The notes below the pieces were generated by a model. The model did no database searches and had not been told where the DNA came from. It worked only from the letters and a program-made list of their open reading frames with translations. Below are positions 10,852 through 21,631 of a DNA stretch of 64,000 nucleotides, in pieces (the first letter of the stretch is position 1; each line of letters starts with the position of its first letter). This DNA is from Phlebiopsis flavidoalba (Eukaryota > Basidiomycota > Agaricomycetes > Polyporales > Phanerochaetaceae): assembly GCA_035772785.1 (NCBI GenBank), contig JAOCPU010000049.1, forward strand, positions 1-64,000, written 5' to 3'. A program made the translations under genes and the position numbers.

Positions 10852-13358
10852 CTATGAATCATATCTGAAGTCTATGACCAAACGTTCGAGAAGCAACCGA
10901 TTGCGCTCCTTGAGTAGTTTGAGCTCAGCCGCACCCTCTACCTCAGCACTGCCGCCCTTGGCCTCGCCGAGGATTCTACAAAGCGTCTCCTCGACGACTT
11001 GCTCATGGACTTAGCATCACCGCAGACATAGACGTAGCCCTTGCCGTTGATGATAGCGTCCGCAATCTGCTCCGCGTCCTCCCAGATGAGGTCCTGAACG
11101 TAAATCTTGCCGCCGTCGGGCTTGTATGGGGGCTCGCGTGAGAACGCGCAGCGCATGATGAATTTTTCCGTGCAGTTTCCTTCGCGTACTCAGTCCATTC
11201 GTCCCTGTACAGGAAGTCCTGGTCCGACTTGATTTACGGCCAACCGAAGTAGAGGCGGATGGGGCCCCAGTCAGCGAGGCCTTCTGGACCGTTCTTCTCG
11301 ATGGTGCGGCGCGCCATAGCAACTCGCTCCTGGATGAAGCCACGGAACGGCGCGACACCCTAGATGACGACAATATAGATCAGGGCTCGGACATATAGGG
11401 GCTATGTTACAGCTAACACACTCACTGTACCAGGACCAATCATGATGACGGGACTCTTCGGGTTGGTCGGGAGGCGGAACGTTAGTCGACCTTCTAATGT
11501 GAATAGGGACCTTGAACGAAGGGGTCCCCTGCTTGTAAGTAAGCTCCTCGGGGGCCTTCGATAGCATAGGTGGGTAAGGCAGAGATGTGTAGAGACTGCT
11601 CCTTGCCTGGGACGTCGTCGCCAACCAGCGGCGGTGTCTGATCGAATAGAGTGTGGTGGGAAGCATACTTGACTTTGATGCAGCAGGGATTAAGTTGGAG
11701 CCAACCCGTAGGATCCAGCGTGAGTGTACGTTGTGAGCGTGCTCGGATTTGTACTTGAGCACGACAACGGTCGCATGGATGGATTTGGGATGAATGTGTT
11801 CGGGACTGGAAAGAAATGGAGTAGAACCGGGTTGCAAAACGAGGGGTCGACGACGACAAAAATGATGTCGAAAGGTAAATCTTCCATCGCAGTGGTGTTT
11901 CGCGCGGTGGTTGGGACGGCGTGAAGCTCGTTGCCTGCAGCATACTGTAGTACTTCGCCAAGTTTCATGCATCCGTTGGCGACGACGGCGTTGTAGCGAT
12001 CCTTGTTTGAGTTGAGCTCCTTCATAACAGCTTCGGCCTCCGGAGTGGGTGCGAACTTGGGAAAGGGAACCGAGAATCTGGCGACCAGCAAGAGCACTGA
12101 TGTCGATGTAGTGACGAAAGGACAGTTGCGTAAGTATGGGGGACCGGGAAGGGGACCTTTTGGCCAAGGCAGGGTCGAGCGATTCGATGTTGATGATGAC
12201 GGTGTCCTTCTTTTCGTAGAGTGCCGAGTGCGCAGAGAAGGCGGATCGACTTCCACGTCCGCATTCAAACGGCCAAACACCGACGTGATCACCGTGTTGG
12301 TAAGTGACACCCGAGCCCTCCGTGCCTAAATTCGATGTGTACACAGTTGCGGTCCGCGCCGGGAGCAAACAGCTCCTTGGCAACAGCGATGGGTGCAGGG
12401 TAAGGGTTCTTTGCGTCGTGAATGCCCTTGGTGCGGGTCAGAGCACTGGGGCAGAAAGTTCACCTGGGTCGACCGGTCAATCTAGGCGTAGTGAGCCGAT
12501 GAATGAAGGTAAGCATACCGAGATAAACTTTCTCTCCGAGGGTGATCGTAGAACCTCAGTAACGACGAAGTCGGGCGAGTCACCGCCCCTGTCCTTCCTC
12601 GACATCCATGGCCTTGGCGAAAGCCTCCCACATGCCGTCCTTCCACTCCAGATAGTCCTCTTCCATGCTCTTGTCGTCGTCACTTCACCGCGTTCGCCGA
12701 TCCGGATGGCGCCCAATCTTTGTGAGGTCGACGATCGGCGTTACGAGCGATGAGTTGTAAATGTTCGTAGGTCTTATTACCGAGACCGAAGACAACATAC
12801 TTGAGACCATTGAGCTCGTGTGTGTTCACCGTTGGAGAACTCGAACGACTCGTCGGAGAGGTTCTGGCAGAGCTGTAGCAGCATTGTCCGTGGGGTTCAC
12901 CCTCGCCGTAGGTGGCCATAACGAAGAAGGCGCAGCAGTCCTCCGGGATCTAGGTCGAGGTTCTCAAAGTCGTACTCCTCCGGGTCGAGCAGACGAGGGA
13001 AGCAAAGTCCGAAATTGGACCTTGGCCTCCTTCGCAAGACGGACGGCGTATTCCTCTGCAGTACCCGTCTGGGAACCAGTAGAAGATGACGAGCGCTGCT
13101 TTTTCTATTTTGACGTGGCACAGGTGAGAGACTGTGCGTTGTTCAGAACAATACGACGTACTCCTTCCTTCCATCTTTGCAATAAAGTCTCTGGGGTTTG
13201 CCATTGCCGGCTGGCGCTTTCGATGAGGGCACCTGGACGGACTTCGGCTTTGTGGCCGCAAAGATCTGGTCGCGGAAGAGGTAGGCGGCTGCTAGTATGA
13301 TACCGATTGCAAGGACGAACGACGTCCGAGGGGACGATGAGACGGCCCCATGGCATGG
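10852..13358 (-). CDS. NADPH-cytochrome P450 reductase
   Basis: This ER-membrane diflavin enzyme passes electrons from NADPH through FAD and FMN to cytochromes P450. Reading down the minus strand, an N-terminal anchor is seen (FVLAIGIILAAAYLF, about 13270-13320). The FMN flavodoxin loop GSQTGTAEEYA appears after one base shift near 13065. YVVFGLGNKTYEHL follows at about 12765-12800, the connecting/FAD domain as GSGVTYQHGDHVGVWP near 12280 and RFYSIS near 11825, and the NADPH domain as VIMIGPGT joined to GVAPFRGFIQERVAMA. YVYVCGDAKSM lies near 11020. Introns at 11360-11425 and 13105-13161 have good GT-AG ends. About ten frameshifts break the frame, while the encoded protein is conserved to the end, which suggests read errors. 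The stop at 10852-10854 and the start near 13358 are inferred. Confidence 0.93.
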
Positions 13359-13716
13359 CGCGAGGAGAGCCTGGAAGGAGAGAACCGCAAGAGAATGGAG
13401 AAGGAGAAGCGGTTGACAGGGAGAACGAGGAAGGGGGTGGGCAAGAAGGACTAGATATAAATGAGCACGGAGCGTCTGTGAGCCTGAGTATGAGCCCACG
13501 ACTAACAATAGACGCTGAAGTCAGCACTGCTTTGTCCCCCAGACGCGGAGTATTTCTCTCGCTGGCCCCACACATACAATCAACTTCCTCGCGCATCTCC
13601 ATCTGAAACCTTTCACCGATCTCCACCTTGTGTCGCCGACGCAGCCCTCAGCGACCAGCCACCGTCAACTGGCAACTGGCGGCAGCTCGCATTGCACTCC
13701 TCTTTGCCAGTGTATT

Positions 13717-14265
13717 TTAGAACGGCGCCGAGTGCCACAGTACGCGTCCGAGCTGTCTCGGCGGAATGGGGCCCATTTCAAGAGAAGTCGCAGTAAATGC
13801 GTTCTCTGACACCATGCTGTTCCTCCAATCACCAGTAATCCTTGAGTAATCCCCACTCACGTCCAACCCCGGAACCTCAGCCCAAACCACCCGTCCGGCC
13901 CAGCCCACCTTTTCGGCCGGTCTTGTGGCCCGAACGCCCGCCTGTCCCAGCGTCTCCGGGGCAGCGACAACCTCTTTCATACCTTTGCACTTTCGCTCGC
14001 TGTCCGGGCCGAGCTCGTACGCAAACCACTCTTGCGCGAGTGTTCTGCCCATGCACGCGCTGCCTGTAAACTGGTAGAGGAGGCGCGTAGTGCAGAGCAC
14101 CCGGATCGTTTGTGTGTCAACACAAGTCCCTGTCATGAACAGCACCCTTCGCGAGACGCGTACTCGGAATGTGCGGCAGCCACCCACGCCGCATCTGCCG
14201 CAAGCTGGCCTCGTTTTCGCCCAATCCACAATTAACCCTTCTTGCTCTCCCACGGCCCAGATCAT
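13717..14265 (-). CDS. Unassigned open frame upstream of the P450 reductase
   Basis: A GC-rich frame of 182 codons lies on the same strand as the reductase and about 350 bases upstream of its start. It contains a small Cys-rich patch (PACGRCGVGGC) near its N-terminus and no membrane segment. A distant Nudix-like reading was considered but the expected motif is not present. It may be a real gene carrying frameshifts or a chance frame. Confidence 0.2.
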   Translation of the reverse strand: MIWAVGEQEGLIVDWAKTRPACGRCGVGGCRTFRVRVSRRVLFMTGTCVDTQTIRVLCTTRLLYQFTGSACMGRTLAQEWFAYELGPDSERKCKGMKEVVAAPETLGQAGVRATRPAEKVGWAGRVVWAEVPGLDVSGDYSRITGDWRNSMVSENAFTATSLEMGPIPPRQLGRVLWHSAPF

Positions 14266-14883
14266 CCGGGCTCATACGTCAAGAGCTTCCTATTGCCAGT
14301 GAGGGACCCATCTTGCCATGTTCGACAACTTGCTATACATTCGGTCATAGTCACAAGCCTCTTATCTGACGCTAGAGGTCAGAGGCTGCGTCGGGTACGC
14401 GAGCATACGCTGCATTGGCATGTGAAACCCATAGTGCGTTTTTGAGATGGTCCCTACACAAAGTGGGTTGAGACGGGTACTATTGGCCTGGTAGTGTGTA
14501 CACCCACCTTCGGACTTCTCTTGGACGTTTGGTATCAAAAGTATGTCGTCAGGATTTCCTAAGCGATCCGCCGGTAAAGAACTCTGGACCCTCGCATAAA
14601 CATAATCAGTACGTGTACCATACCTGACCTAGAGCTTTTACATCGCTTTAAGTGCGTGCCACGACGACTACGCCCCTCCTGTTGCCGAAAGTTGTACACC
14701 GCGCATTATTAAGGCCCCAGAGCAGCCAGTGATTGAGCCTAGCAGTGGCGGTGAAACAAGCCAACCCCTTGTTGACCAGCGGAAATCGAGTTGTGTCTGG
14801 AAGATAGCCAAAGCGAGCTCATCGTTGTAGGCCGACGATGCGGGTTCTAGCGTATAGACGGAAGATTGACATAGGAGAGATTG

Positions 14884-15279
14884 TTAGAACGCTTCACGCT
14901 CTCTAGGGGTGAGTCCCGCTAGCTCATGTAGAATAACGCTACCCGGAGATCCCGTCGTGGTAACTATGTAGACCCTCATTAGGATGATAGCAACGACTTC
15001 GGCTACGGAGAACGCACTCTGCGCGGGGATAGTAAAAAGAGGAGCCAGATCGCGAAATGATGAGTTCTCCTTGCTACATTGAGTGGGTTTGTTATAAACA
15101 GCCACAAATATCACTGCGCATGAACGCGTACCAATATATCTCTGGTGGCTATTGCACCTTTTTTGCCCTTTCCAGAGGGTGTCAATAACCTTGAATGGCC
15201 AAGCTTCTTTTACATTGGAAGCACAGCCTCGAATAGAAGTGTCTGCAATAGAGGTATACATACACATGCTATGAGACAC
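14884..15279 (-). CDS. Unassigned open frame with one hydrophobic segment
   Basis: A frame of 131 codons with a hydrophobic stretch (AFSVAEVVAIILMRVYIV) that could be a membrane helix. No family is recognised. The surrounding 14300-15740 otherwise shows only short frames. Confidence 0.2.
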   Translation of the reverse strand: MSHSMCMYTSIADTSIRGCASNVKEAWPFKVIDTLWKGQKRCNSHQRYIGTRSCAVIFVAVYNKPTQCSKENSSFRDLAPLFTIPAQSAFSVAEVVAIILMRVYIVTTTGSPGSVILHELAGLTPREREAF

Positions 15280-15740
15280 ATTTCAAGAATGCAATGAGAC
15301 CCCGGTTTTCCGAATCCTGTGTGGGGTGCCGAGAGGCTAGTGGATGAGTATGTGTGGTGGACGCTCCTCGAAAAGCCGTATACGCACTCACTGTTCCGGA
15401 CGTAGTTGCAAGGCCTCTATTACTTTCCTGCGCATGTTTGTTGAGCGCCTGCTTTCTTGTATCTTTTGGGGCCGTGCTCATGGGTGGTGCCTCTCAAGAA
15501 CTAATGTTCTTCCGGCGCAAGCACCCGCGACGCGTCCCCTCACCGTGGCGACGTTGACGGTCGCGTCTCAACGGTGTCTATATTTGTCTCATGTCGATTC
15601 GCGCTTCTGTTCGTCAGAGCGCCCGTTTTCCAGACGGACACGTATAGACTCGCCATAACTGAGAGTCCGTCACATTGTCAGAGTTTTTCCTCATACCACT
15701 GCTCTGTACCTCAACATCGTTCGCTCATATCACCTGCGCC

Positions 15741-17318
15741 ATGTCTATATTACGGTATGATTGCTTTCAGTCTGGGAGGGCTAGGCGCGCACTCATCACA
15801 GTGCCAGCTTTAGGACAGATATGCATCACGGGTGTCTACATACCATGTTCCTCGTGAGTGCCTAGAGGTTGTCTTTTGCCCACCGCGCAATATGAAGCCT
15901 GACTCCTATGTATAGCTCTGGGCCGTAGCACAGGAACGGCGTACAGTACCCCCTCTATATGCGTTTGAACTTGTCAATATGTTAAAAATACCCTTCAGTG
16001 TCTGTCCCTTTCGAGTCGGTGATTGGACAGGGACCGCCGAGAAATTCAAGTCCCCACTGTTCATGGGTACTTGTCACAAGTGCACTGAGCTCCATAATAT
16101 CCGCACTACTGTACCTGTGTTGCCGCCGAAAGGCTGGTCAGTCTCTGACGCAGCTCTTATCGAGAGTACTCTTGTGTCTCGAGCACCTATCCCCTGGGAG
16201 GGGGCCGCACAAGCTAAAGACACGACAAACACACGCCGCGCGAAACGGCGAGGCCAAATGGACACACAGCCCATGCTGCTTCTTCCAAGTCTCCTGACGC
16301 TCGGTATTCGACCAAGGCACTCCTCCTTCGTTACTTTCATGCTCGGTCTTCATCACCCTCTGCCGCTCCGTTCGGCTTCGCGGCTCTGTCATACATCACA
16401 CTATCCGGCCATGGTCCTCGGAAAGTCATGCAAAAACTTGTTCTGTCATGATCATGAACGTACTTCTGTATCGACGTCGCTTCGCCCCCCATAAATACAT
16501 CGTGGTTGCGATGGTGACTTGGGCATCACGATGTTTATGGGCTTCGGCAAGGAGAAGCCACTCGAACTCGGGGAAGTCAAAAAAGTAGCGGGGGACCGGC
16601 GACTTATCCATGTTCACTCAGCTCATCGGAATCACGTACCTTCTCATAAACTCTAGCCATCGAGGTTGCAAACTAACTCAACCCAAGATGAAATCTTCGG
16701 CGCGCGATTCAAAGTGTCCGGGCAACAAATGATGTTTTGGTGATTTGGAATCAACTTGTTCTGCACGATTCTTACCTCCGTTATATCAATCCTACCTCTT
16801 CCCTACATCCCGGTTTTGCATCCTTCTCATAAGCCGCACCGAGCTCGTCTCTGGGAGCGCTCCAGTTCATCCAAACGCATCCCCTCTATCATAATGCCCT
16901 TGGCGCAGTTCGCGGTGACAGGAGCACTGGGGCAGTTATTTTATATTCGAGACCCTGCAGCATTTCGGGTCGTTGAACCGCTTGTGTATGTGATCGCCCC
17001 ACTACTCTTGCGGGGACGCGACATTGACTGACGTGCCCGGGTACTCGGTGCAGGACGATCACGCTCACGGCGCAAGCTCTTCACCATTGCTCCTCTCTGT
17101 CGTGGTATAACAACCACACATTGACAGCTGGACAGTGGGCCGGAGCCGCTGTCGTGTTTGCCGGAATTTCCGTTGAGGCTTGGGTAAAGCGAAGAGGTAA
17201 GACCTCTTGCCCTTTCATCATTGGTGTGTGTTATGTGTTGATTTCCGATCGCCACGTAGATGTCCATGCCAAGAGAGTGATACAAGAGAAGGAGAAGGCG
17301 AAGATTAAGAGTTTATAA
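15741..17318 (+). CDS. HUT1: UDP-galactose transporter homologue 1 (Hut1/SLC35B1 family)
   Basis: A multi-membrane-pass nucleotide-sugar transporter of the ER, the Hut1 branch of SLC35. Visible blocks in order: [10 protein letters not shown] (15810), AQER then LSVPFES (15930-16015), [14 protein letters not shown] and RRKAGQSL (16095-16150), [11 protein letters not shown] (16402-16436), [20 protein letters not shown] (16455-16515), [18 protein letters not shown] (after a shift, 16530-16590), [13 protein letters not shown] (16900-16940), and [18 protein letters not shown] (17142-17196). The tail [19 protein letters not shown] ends at the TAA at 17316. The lysine-rich tail resembles an ER-retrieval signal. 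Introns at 16986-17053 and 17197-17259 are clear, with one or two more near 15857-15915 and 15940-15994. Several one-base indels break the frame. The start is uncertain by a few tens of bases. Confidence 0.9.
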
Positions 17319-17475
17319 ATATAGACTATGTGTGATCGCCACATCTCGAATGTTCCACCCCAAAATACCATCATGTAGCCGAGGGAAGGCACACGGCATA
17401 GACTTCGGCAAGTTGTGTGTATGAGATCCCCCTGTGAAAAGACAGAAAAACGTTATGCTCAAGGCGAGAGAATTG

Positions 17476-18493
17476 TCAGAGTTCCATCGCATCATCGTCA
17501 TCGTCGACTAGTTGACGTTTACGATCTTCCACCCTACATGGAGGGATGAGATGCAAGTTATTCCTCATGAGGGTACTCACGAACCGAGTTCACCCTCGTC
17601 GTCGCTGTCGTCTGTGCGCTTTCGCCGTGCGGTGGGGTTGTCGTGGTGAGGGAAACTCTGTACAGCACGAGTCGCCTTATATATGGACTCATACTCCTGT
17701 TAGAAGCGGTGATTATAGAGCTAGGCGCGGATATGCAGGTACTAGTTTCTCACCTTGATTTGCGTCAAGAAACCGCTATTCGGCGAGATGCAGTATCGAC
17801 GGTTCTGCACAAGGTGCAGCGCGTCCTCCCAGGAGATTTGCAGGTGCTGCATTACATACATGACTACGAACGCCGGCGACAGGCTGATACCTCCTAAGGA
17901 AATGTTAGCGACTTACGTTTGACCGGACCCATACCGTACCATTACAGTGAACAAGCACTCGGCCCCCTTGTGCAGTGGCGTCATCAATAAAAGCACTCGC
18001 TCTAATGGAGTGACATGGTGAGCCCGCGCTCAAAGGTGTCTAGTGAGGGTGTCAGACATACTGCGGGAAGAGTCTTCTGATGAGGTTCTGCTCTCTTCGC
18101 TGTCCTGTACGTCTAGGACCATGTAACGAAATTGGTCCGGAAATCTGGGGCGGACAGAGAATGCTTCTTTGGCATCCCTTATGCAAAGTCTGTTGGGTTC
18201 TGTGCGGTTTAACACCCAAGGGTCTGGATACGAACGTAGGGACACACATATGAGTAATCTTGTGTCTCTGAAGTGTCTCCTGTGACTTCGAAGCCCCTGC
18301 ATTGGACCTAAGAGCACCCCTGGAAGAATCTCTTGACAGTCACGCCGCATTTCATAGCTTTGTACAAGGAACATTTCCGTTATGTTCAACGCTGTATGAC
18401 CAGAGGGTAGTACTTACGTCCACTCCTCCCTGGTCCTGAGATGAGCTCTCTGAGCTGTTCTTGGGAGAACGTAGCAATGGTCCCGGCCTGCAT
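17476..18493 (-). CDS. STYX-like dual-specificity pseudophosphatase
   Basis: A protein of the STYX branch of dual-specificity phosphatases, which mostly bind phosphoproteins and do not hydrolyse them. From the start MQAGTIATFSQEQLRELISG (18493), the exons give YEMRRDCQEILPGVLLGP, CIRDAKEAFSVRPRFPDQFR and YMVLDVQDSEE, then VLVHCNG joined over an intron to GISLSPAFVVMYVMQHLQIS. They continue with WEDALHLVQNRRYCISPNSG, FLTQIK and EYESIYKATRAVQSFPHHD. The signature reads HCNGGISLS: the catalytic Cys is kept, but the Arg of HCX5R is Leu. The acidic tail RKRQLVDDDDDAMEL ends at 17476. Six or so short introns are seen and few frameshifts. The frame is open further upstream to 18634, so a longer N-terminus is possible. 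Confidence 0.88.
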
Positions 18494-18670
18494 TGATTTG
18501 AGCAAAGCTTTAAAACTTTGGCTATGTTCTCCTATCCTGAGGTGAGAGGTATGCGATTCCCAGGGAGTGACAAGTAGTTGCGAAAGACCAGAGAGCGTCG
18601 TGCTTGCCGGATCGGGCGTGGCCAAACGCGCCATTCCATTTTTCGGCGTTCAAAAAGCAACTCTTTCATC
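18494..18670. promoter_or_regulatory. Divergent intergenic promoter region
   Basis: Only about 177 bases separate the inferred start codons of the STYX-like gene (-) and the ZNG1-like gene (+), so both must use promoter elements here or within each other's 5' end. I see no clear TATA box. If the longer STYX start at 18634 is used, the gap falls to about 36 bases. Confidence 0.5.
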
Positions 18671-20316
18671 ATGGACGAGTTAGCGAACGATATCCCGTGA
18701 GTACTTTCTCTACCCGATTGCATTGTCTCCTCACTGAATGTCTTTAGGGACCCTTATGAAACAATACCTCCCGCCAATGTCTCTGCACTTGAAGAATCCA
18801 ATCGTACACTGTTCCTCTAAACCATCATATTGTGGATTCCTGGGAGCACGGTAGAATCTACTCCACTACTGCTTGTAAAGGGTATGTCACGCACTTGTGT
18901 GACTTGGGAACATCTAATATACCCTTTGGTCAGGCGCATATTATCCGAGAGGCATGGCTTCTCGAATGTTAGCGGTCATCATGAACGACTCGGTGATACT
19001 GCCCCCGTACGCTCGTACATTAGTGCAGACCCATACATATCGCATCATTGACCCAGGGGGGACGTGCGTGTCCCTCATAGGATATTGAAGGTATAGTTTC
19101 GCGCGTCTTCACTTCTCATGTATCCTCATTGCGGCCTTAGTAGCGAAAGACTATCAACGTTTCTTCTCGCTGATTGATCCCACGGCGGAAGAACACGGAG
19201 AAAAGAAATCCTTGGAAGCTTTGTTGCGAATGTAGGTTGCTTATCGCTGCCAGCATCAAAAGATTTCTGGGATGTGGCCGAGCCAATTTGAGAAACTCAT
19301 GACAATACGCAATATAAGGGCGCCCTTGTGGACCACAAAAATCCTCCTCGAGGACGAACCGGTCTGGCGGAGCTCCAGAGTGATTACAACTATTGAAGCG
19401 ACTAGTCACGCGTAGCAGCCGTGAGTGCAGAGGCGTAGGGTCCAATCGCTATCAATTGTTCCTGGACGCGCAGTAAACGAAGGAATTTACACAAGGTCTG
19501 TGGAACAGCAGAGCTTTAATTCAACTGCCTTAGCTAAATTTGAAGAGGATCATTCGGTCAATGGTGAGGGAGAGAGTGTGAAGTAGGCTTTGTTATTCGT
19601 GAAGCATAGCTTTGCAACCAGATTGAACGACTCTGCCAGACAAATCGCCGGTGCCGATGTGGGTCTTGGTCAACAAAGACAGACTTGGTACAGCCACGAC
19701 CAGGTCCATGATTTAGAGCGCCTCATGACCCAAGTCAACCCCGCCGCTGCGTATGCCATCGTCACCGTACGCAGCAATATGTTGACCTGAAAGCACATAA
19801 TGGGCATACGATGCGTACACGTCAAGAAATCTCATCTGTAGTCTGATAGACGCAGCTGCGCCCGCGTACTGCCGATTCTGGTCACGTTGTGTCTCGATGA
19901 AACTTTGTCGACATGAAGGGCACACTCACCCCCATCATTACGAGGTTCGGGGTATCTCCAGTCTCCAGGTGTGCCATTTCCCATCTTGAAACAAGACGTA
20001 ATTGACCGCCTCGACGAATGGATCCGGACTCTTCTGTGGGAGGGGAGGATTCCAGAGAACGCTCCTTCGGATCCCCCAAGCATCGTAGTTCTCCTGCTAC
20101 TGCTAAGGGTACTTTTCACAACGAAACTCGGGCAGAGACGACGTACATTTTGCAGGGCGTGCGCAGTCCTCTATGAGATTAGCAAGGCGGACGATACCGA
20201 GGTCGACGTCGGTTTAACCGATGCCGGAAAGCTTGTCCTCATTGGCAAAGGGCTCGACGCGCGAGTGTCAGGAGTAGCTTGTTGACTTGTTGTCGGACGA
20301 GAGTCAGCATAATTGA
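18671..20316 (+). CDS. ZNG1: CobW/ZNG1-family GTP-dependent metallochaperone
   Basis: A G3E-family GTPase related to CobW and ZNG1, which delivers zinc to client enzymes such as methionine aminopeptidase. The start MDELANDIP runs into an intron at 18697-18747, then DPYETIPPANVSALEESN. The P-loop region is at 18835-18880, garbled by indels but consistent with a GKST-type loop. Next come RRILSERHGFSNV and VIMND-FGDT (18930-19000). Later blocks are RQIAGADV with NKDRL (19637-19690), the NKxD region, and VHDLERLMTQVNPAAA (19705-19755). The CobW C-terminal domain reads RLDEWIRTLLWEGRIPEN, FTTK, LYEISKADDTEVD and GKLVLIGKGLDARV (20000-20270). The CxCC metal motif is not legible at this read quality, and the middle third is hard to follow. 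Confidence 0.83.
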
Positions 20317-20481
20317 TCCTTCCTGTGGAGGATCGCCCTAGTCGCTGTCGAATAACTGCTGCTGCAACACAAGGGCGATCGGCACGGATGTTTCAATCTA
20401 CGCTAGTGCGTGTTAGGCATGTCAATACAGATACATCCGCATTGGTGTACTCACGAGTACGAGCGGAGTTAATGGTACTGG

Positions 20482-20504
20482 ACGTTCAACGTTCAACGTT
20501 CAAC
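20482..20504. repeat. Short 8-bp tandem repeat (ACGTTCAA, about 3 copies)
   Basis: Three perfect tandem copies of ACGTTCAA lie about 25 bases before the next open frame. It is probably a microsatellite in the 5' region. No function is claimed. Confidence 0.6.
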
Positions 20505-20527
20505 CCTCACCGTCCCGCCATTTCATC

Positions 20528-21343
20528 GTGGCGGAGGCTGACTTCAAAACGCAGAGTCTGACGGACTACTACCATCGCGTCTCTCCTAGACACCTCACGC
20601 CTACGCCGTCGTATCTTGAGTATGTTGATCGTCCTGGTTACCAAACTCGTTTGACCCAACAGCAATTCATAGATATACCAGCAGGTCAAGCGTCCACTAA
20701 CGATAATGATGATTCCGACACAGCCGAGACCCGAGCCCGCCGCAGTTGCCGAAGAAACTTCATCACCAGGTCAAAGAGCTCCAGGCAAAGCTATCCGCAG
20801 ATGCAGAGTTCGTATCGCCTCATAATATCGACGATGGCGGCGACGTGTCGGAGGCTGCAGACGAGGGTGCGGACTTTAGAGGCAGAGCGTCTGCTGACTA
20901 GGCCGTTGTGGAGGACGTTCAAATTGACCGACCTGGCTCCCGCTCCGGCAGCGGTGTTCGGCGTCGACATTGTGCAAGAACTATGTCACTGCCTCTTATT
21001 CTGGCAGACGATGGTGATGTCCTCTGCGACAGACCTCGTGCATGAACTATCTCTCCCTCCCGGGTCGTCACCACAGAGGAAGGTCCCATGGCTACTTCAT
21101 TCATCCCTGCCTTCTATTCACGACACGGTTTCCATCGACACTATCATATTCCACAAAGCGTTGTCAATCCTGGTTTTTAATCTTGCACAATGTGTCGACT
21201 CCATGAACTGTACTCATATGACTGTCCTTCTCCACCATCACGCTCCTCCGATTTATGAATGTCACGGGCTCTGTCGCAGTGTGAGGATAACGCTCGTCCA
21301 AAGGTACGAAAAAAATGATGCGGCGAAACGAATATGTACATGA
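20528..21343 (+). CDS. Hypothetical protein, uninterrupted 271-codon frame
   Basis: The frame starts MAEADFKTQSLTDYYHRV and is open for 271 codons, long for this error-rich sequence. The first 70 residues look protein-like and acidic (NDNDDSDTAETRA). From about 20740 another frame reads HHQVKELQAKLSADAEFVS, which looks like a short coiled coil and may be the true continuation after one indel. That second frame stays open with few stops to about 21180. No known domain is seen. It lies just downstream of the ZNG1-like gene on the same strand. Confidence 0.45.
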   Translation: MAEADFKTQSLTDYYHRVSPRHLTPTPSYLEYVDRPGYQTRLTQQQFIDIPAGQASTNDNDDSDTAETRARRSCRRNFITRSKSSRQSYPQMQSSYRLIISTMAATCRRLQTRVRTLEAERLLTRPLWRTFKLTDLAPAPAAVFGVDIVQELCHCLLFWQTMVMSSATDLVHELSLPPGSSPQRKVPWLLHSSLPSIHDTVSIDTIIFHKALSILVFNLAQCVDSMNCTHMTVLLHHHAPPIYECHGLCRSVRITLVQRYEKNDAAKRICT

Positions 21344-21631
21344 TACAGCTACACAACGTAGTACACGCCTCCTTCCCAATTCACGTAAATTCCACTCCCT
21401 CCAATGTTTACAGCAGATTATGAAAGTAGATGAGGTACGGCATAACGGGCAAGATACAAAGCAAAAAGGTAACAAAGAGATATAAATAACAACTCCTCGA
21501 TTGGCGCAGACCGAGAGAGGCTGCAGTTGATAAGAGGGAGTCCTTACGTTTGGCAATCCCGGGTCACATGAGCTAATCGTCTTACTTTTTGCCACAAGCA
21601 AATGCGTCATAGTCGGTTTCAACCTGAGTCG

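Noticed and set aside
10852..13358. P450 reductase as a pseudogene
   Set aside because: All cofactor motifs and intron borders are kept, and the same indel pattern affects unrelated genes across the window, so read error is the simpler explanation.
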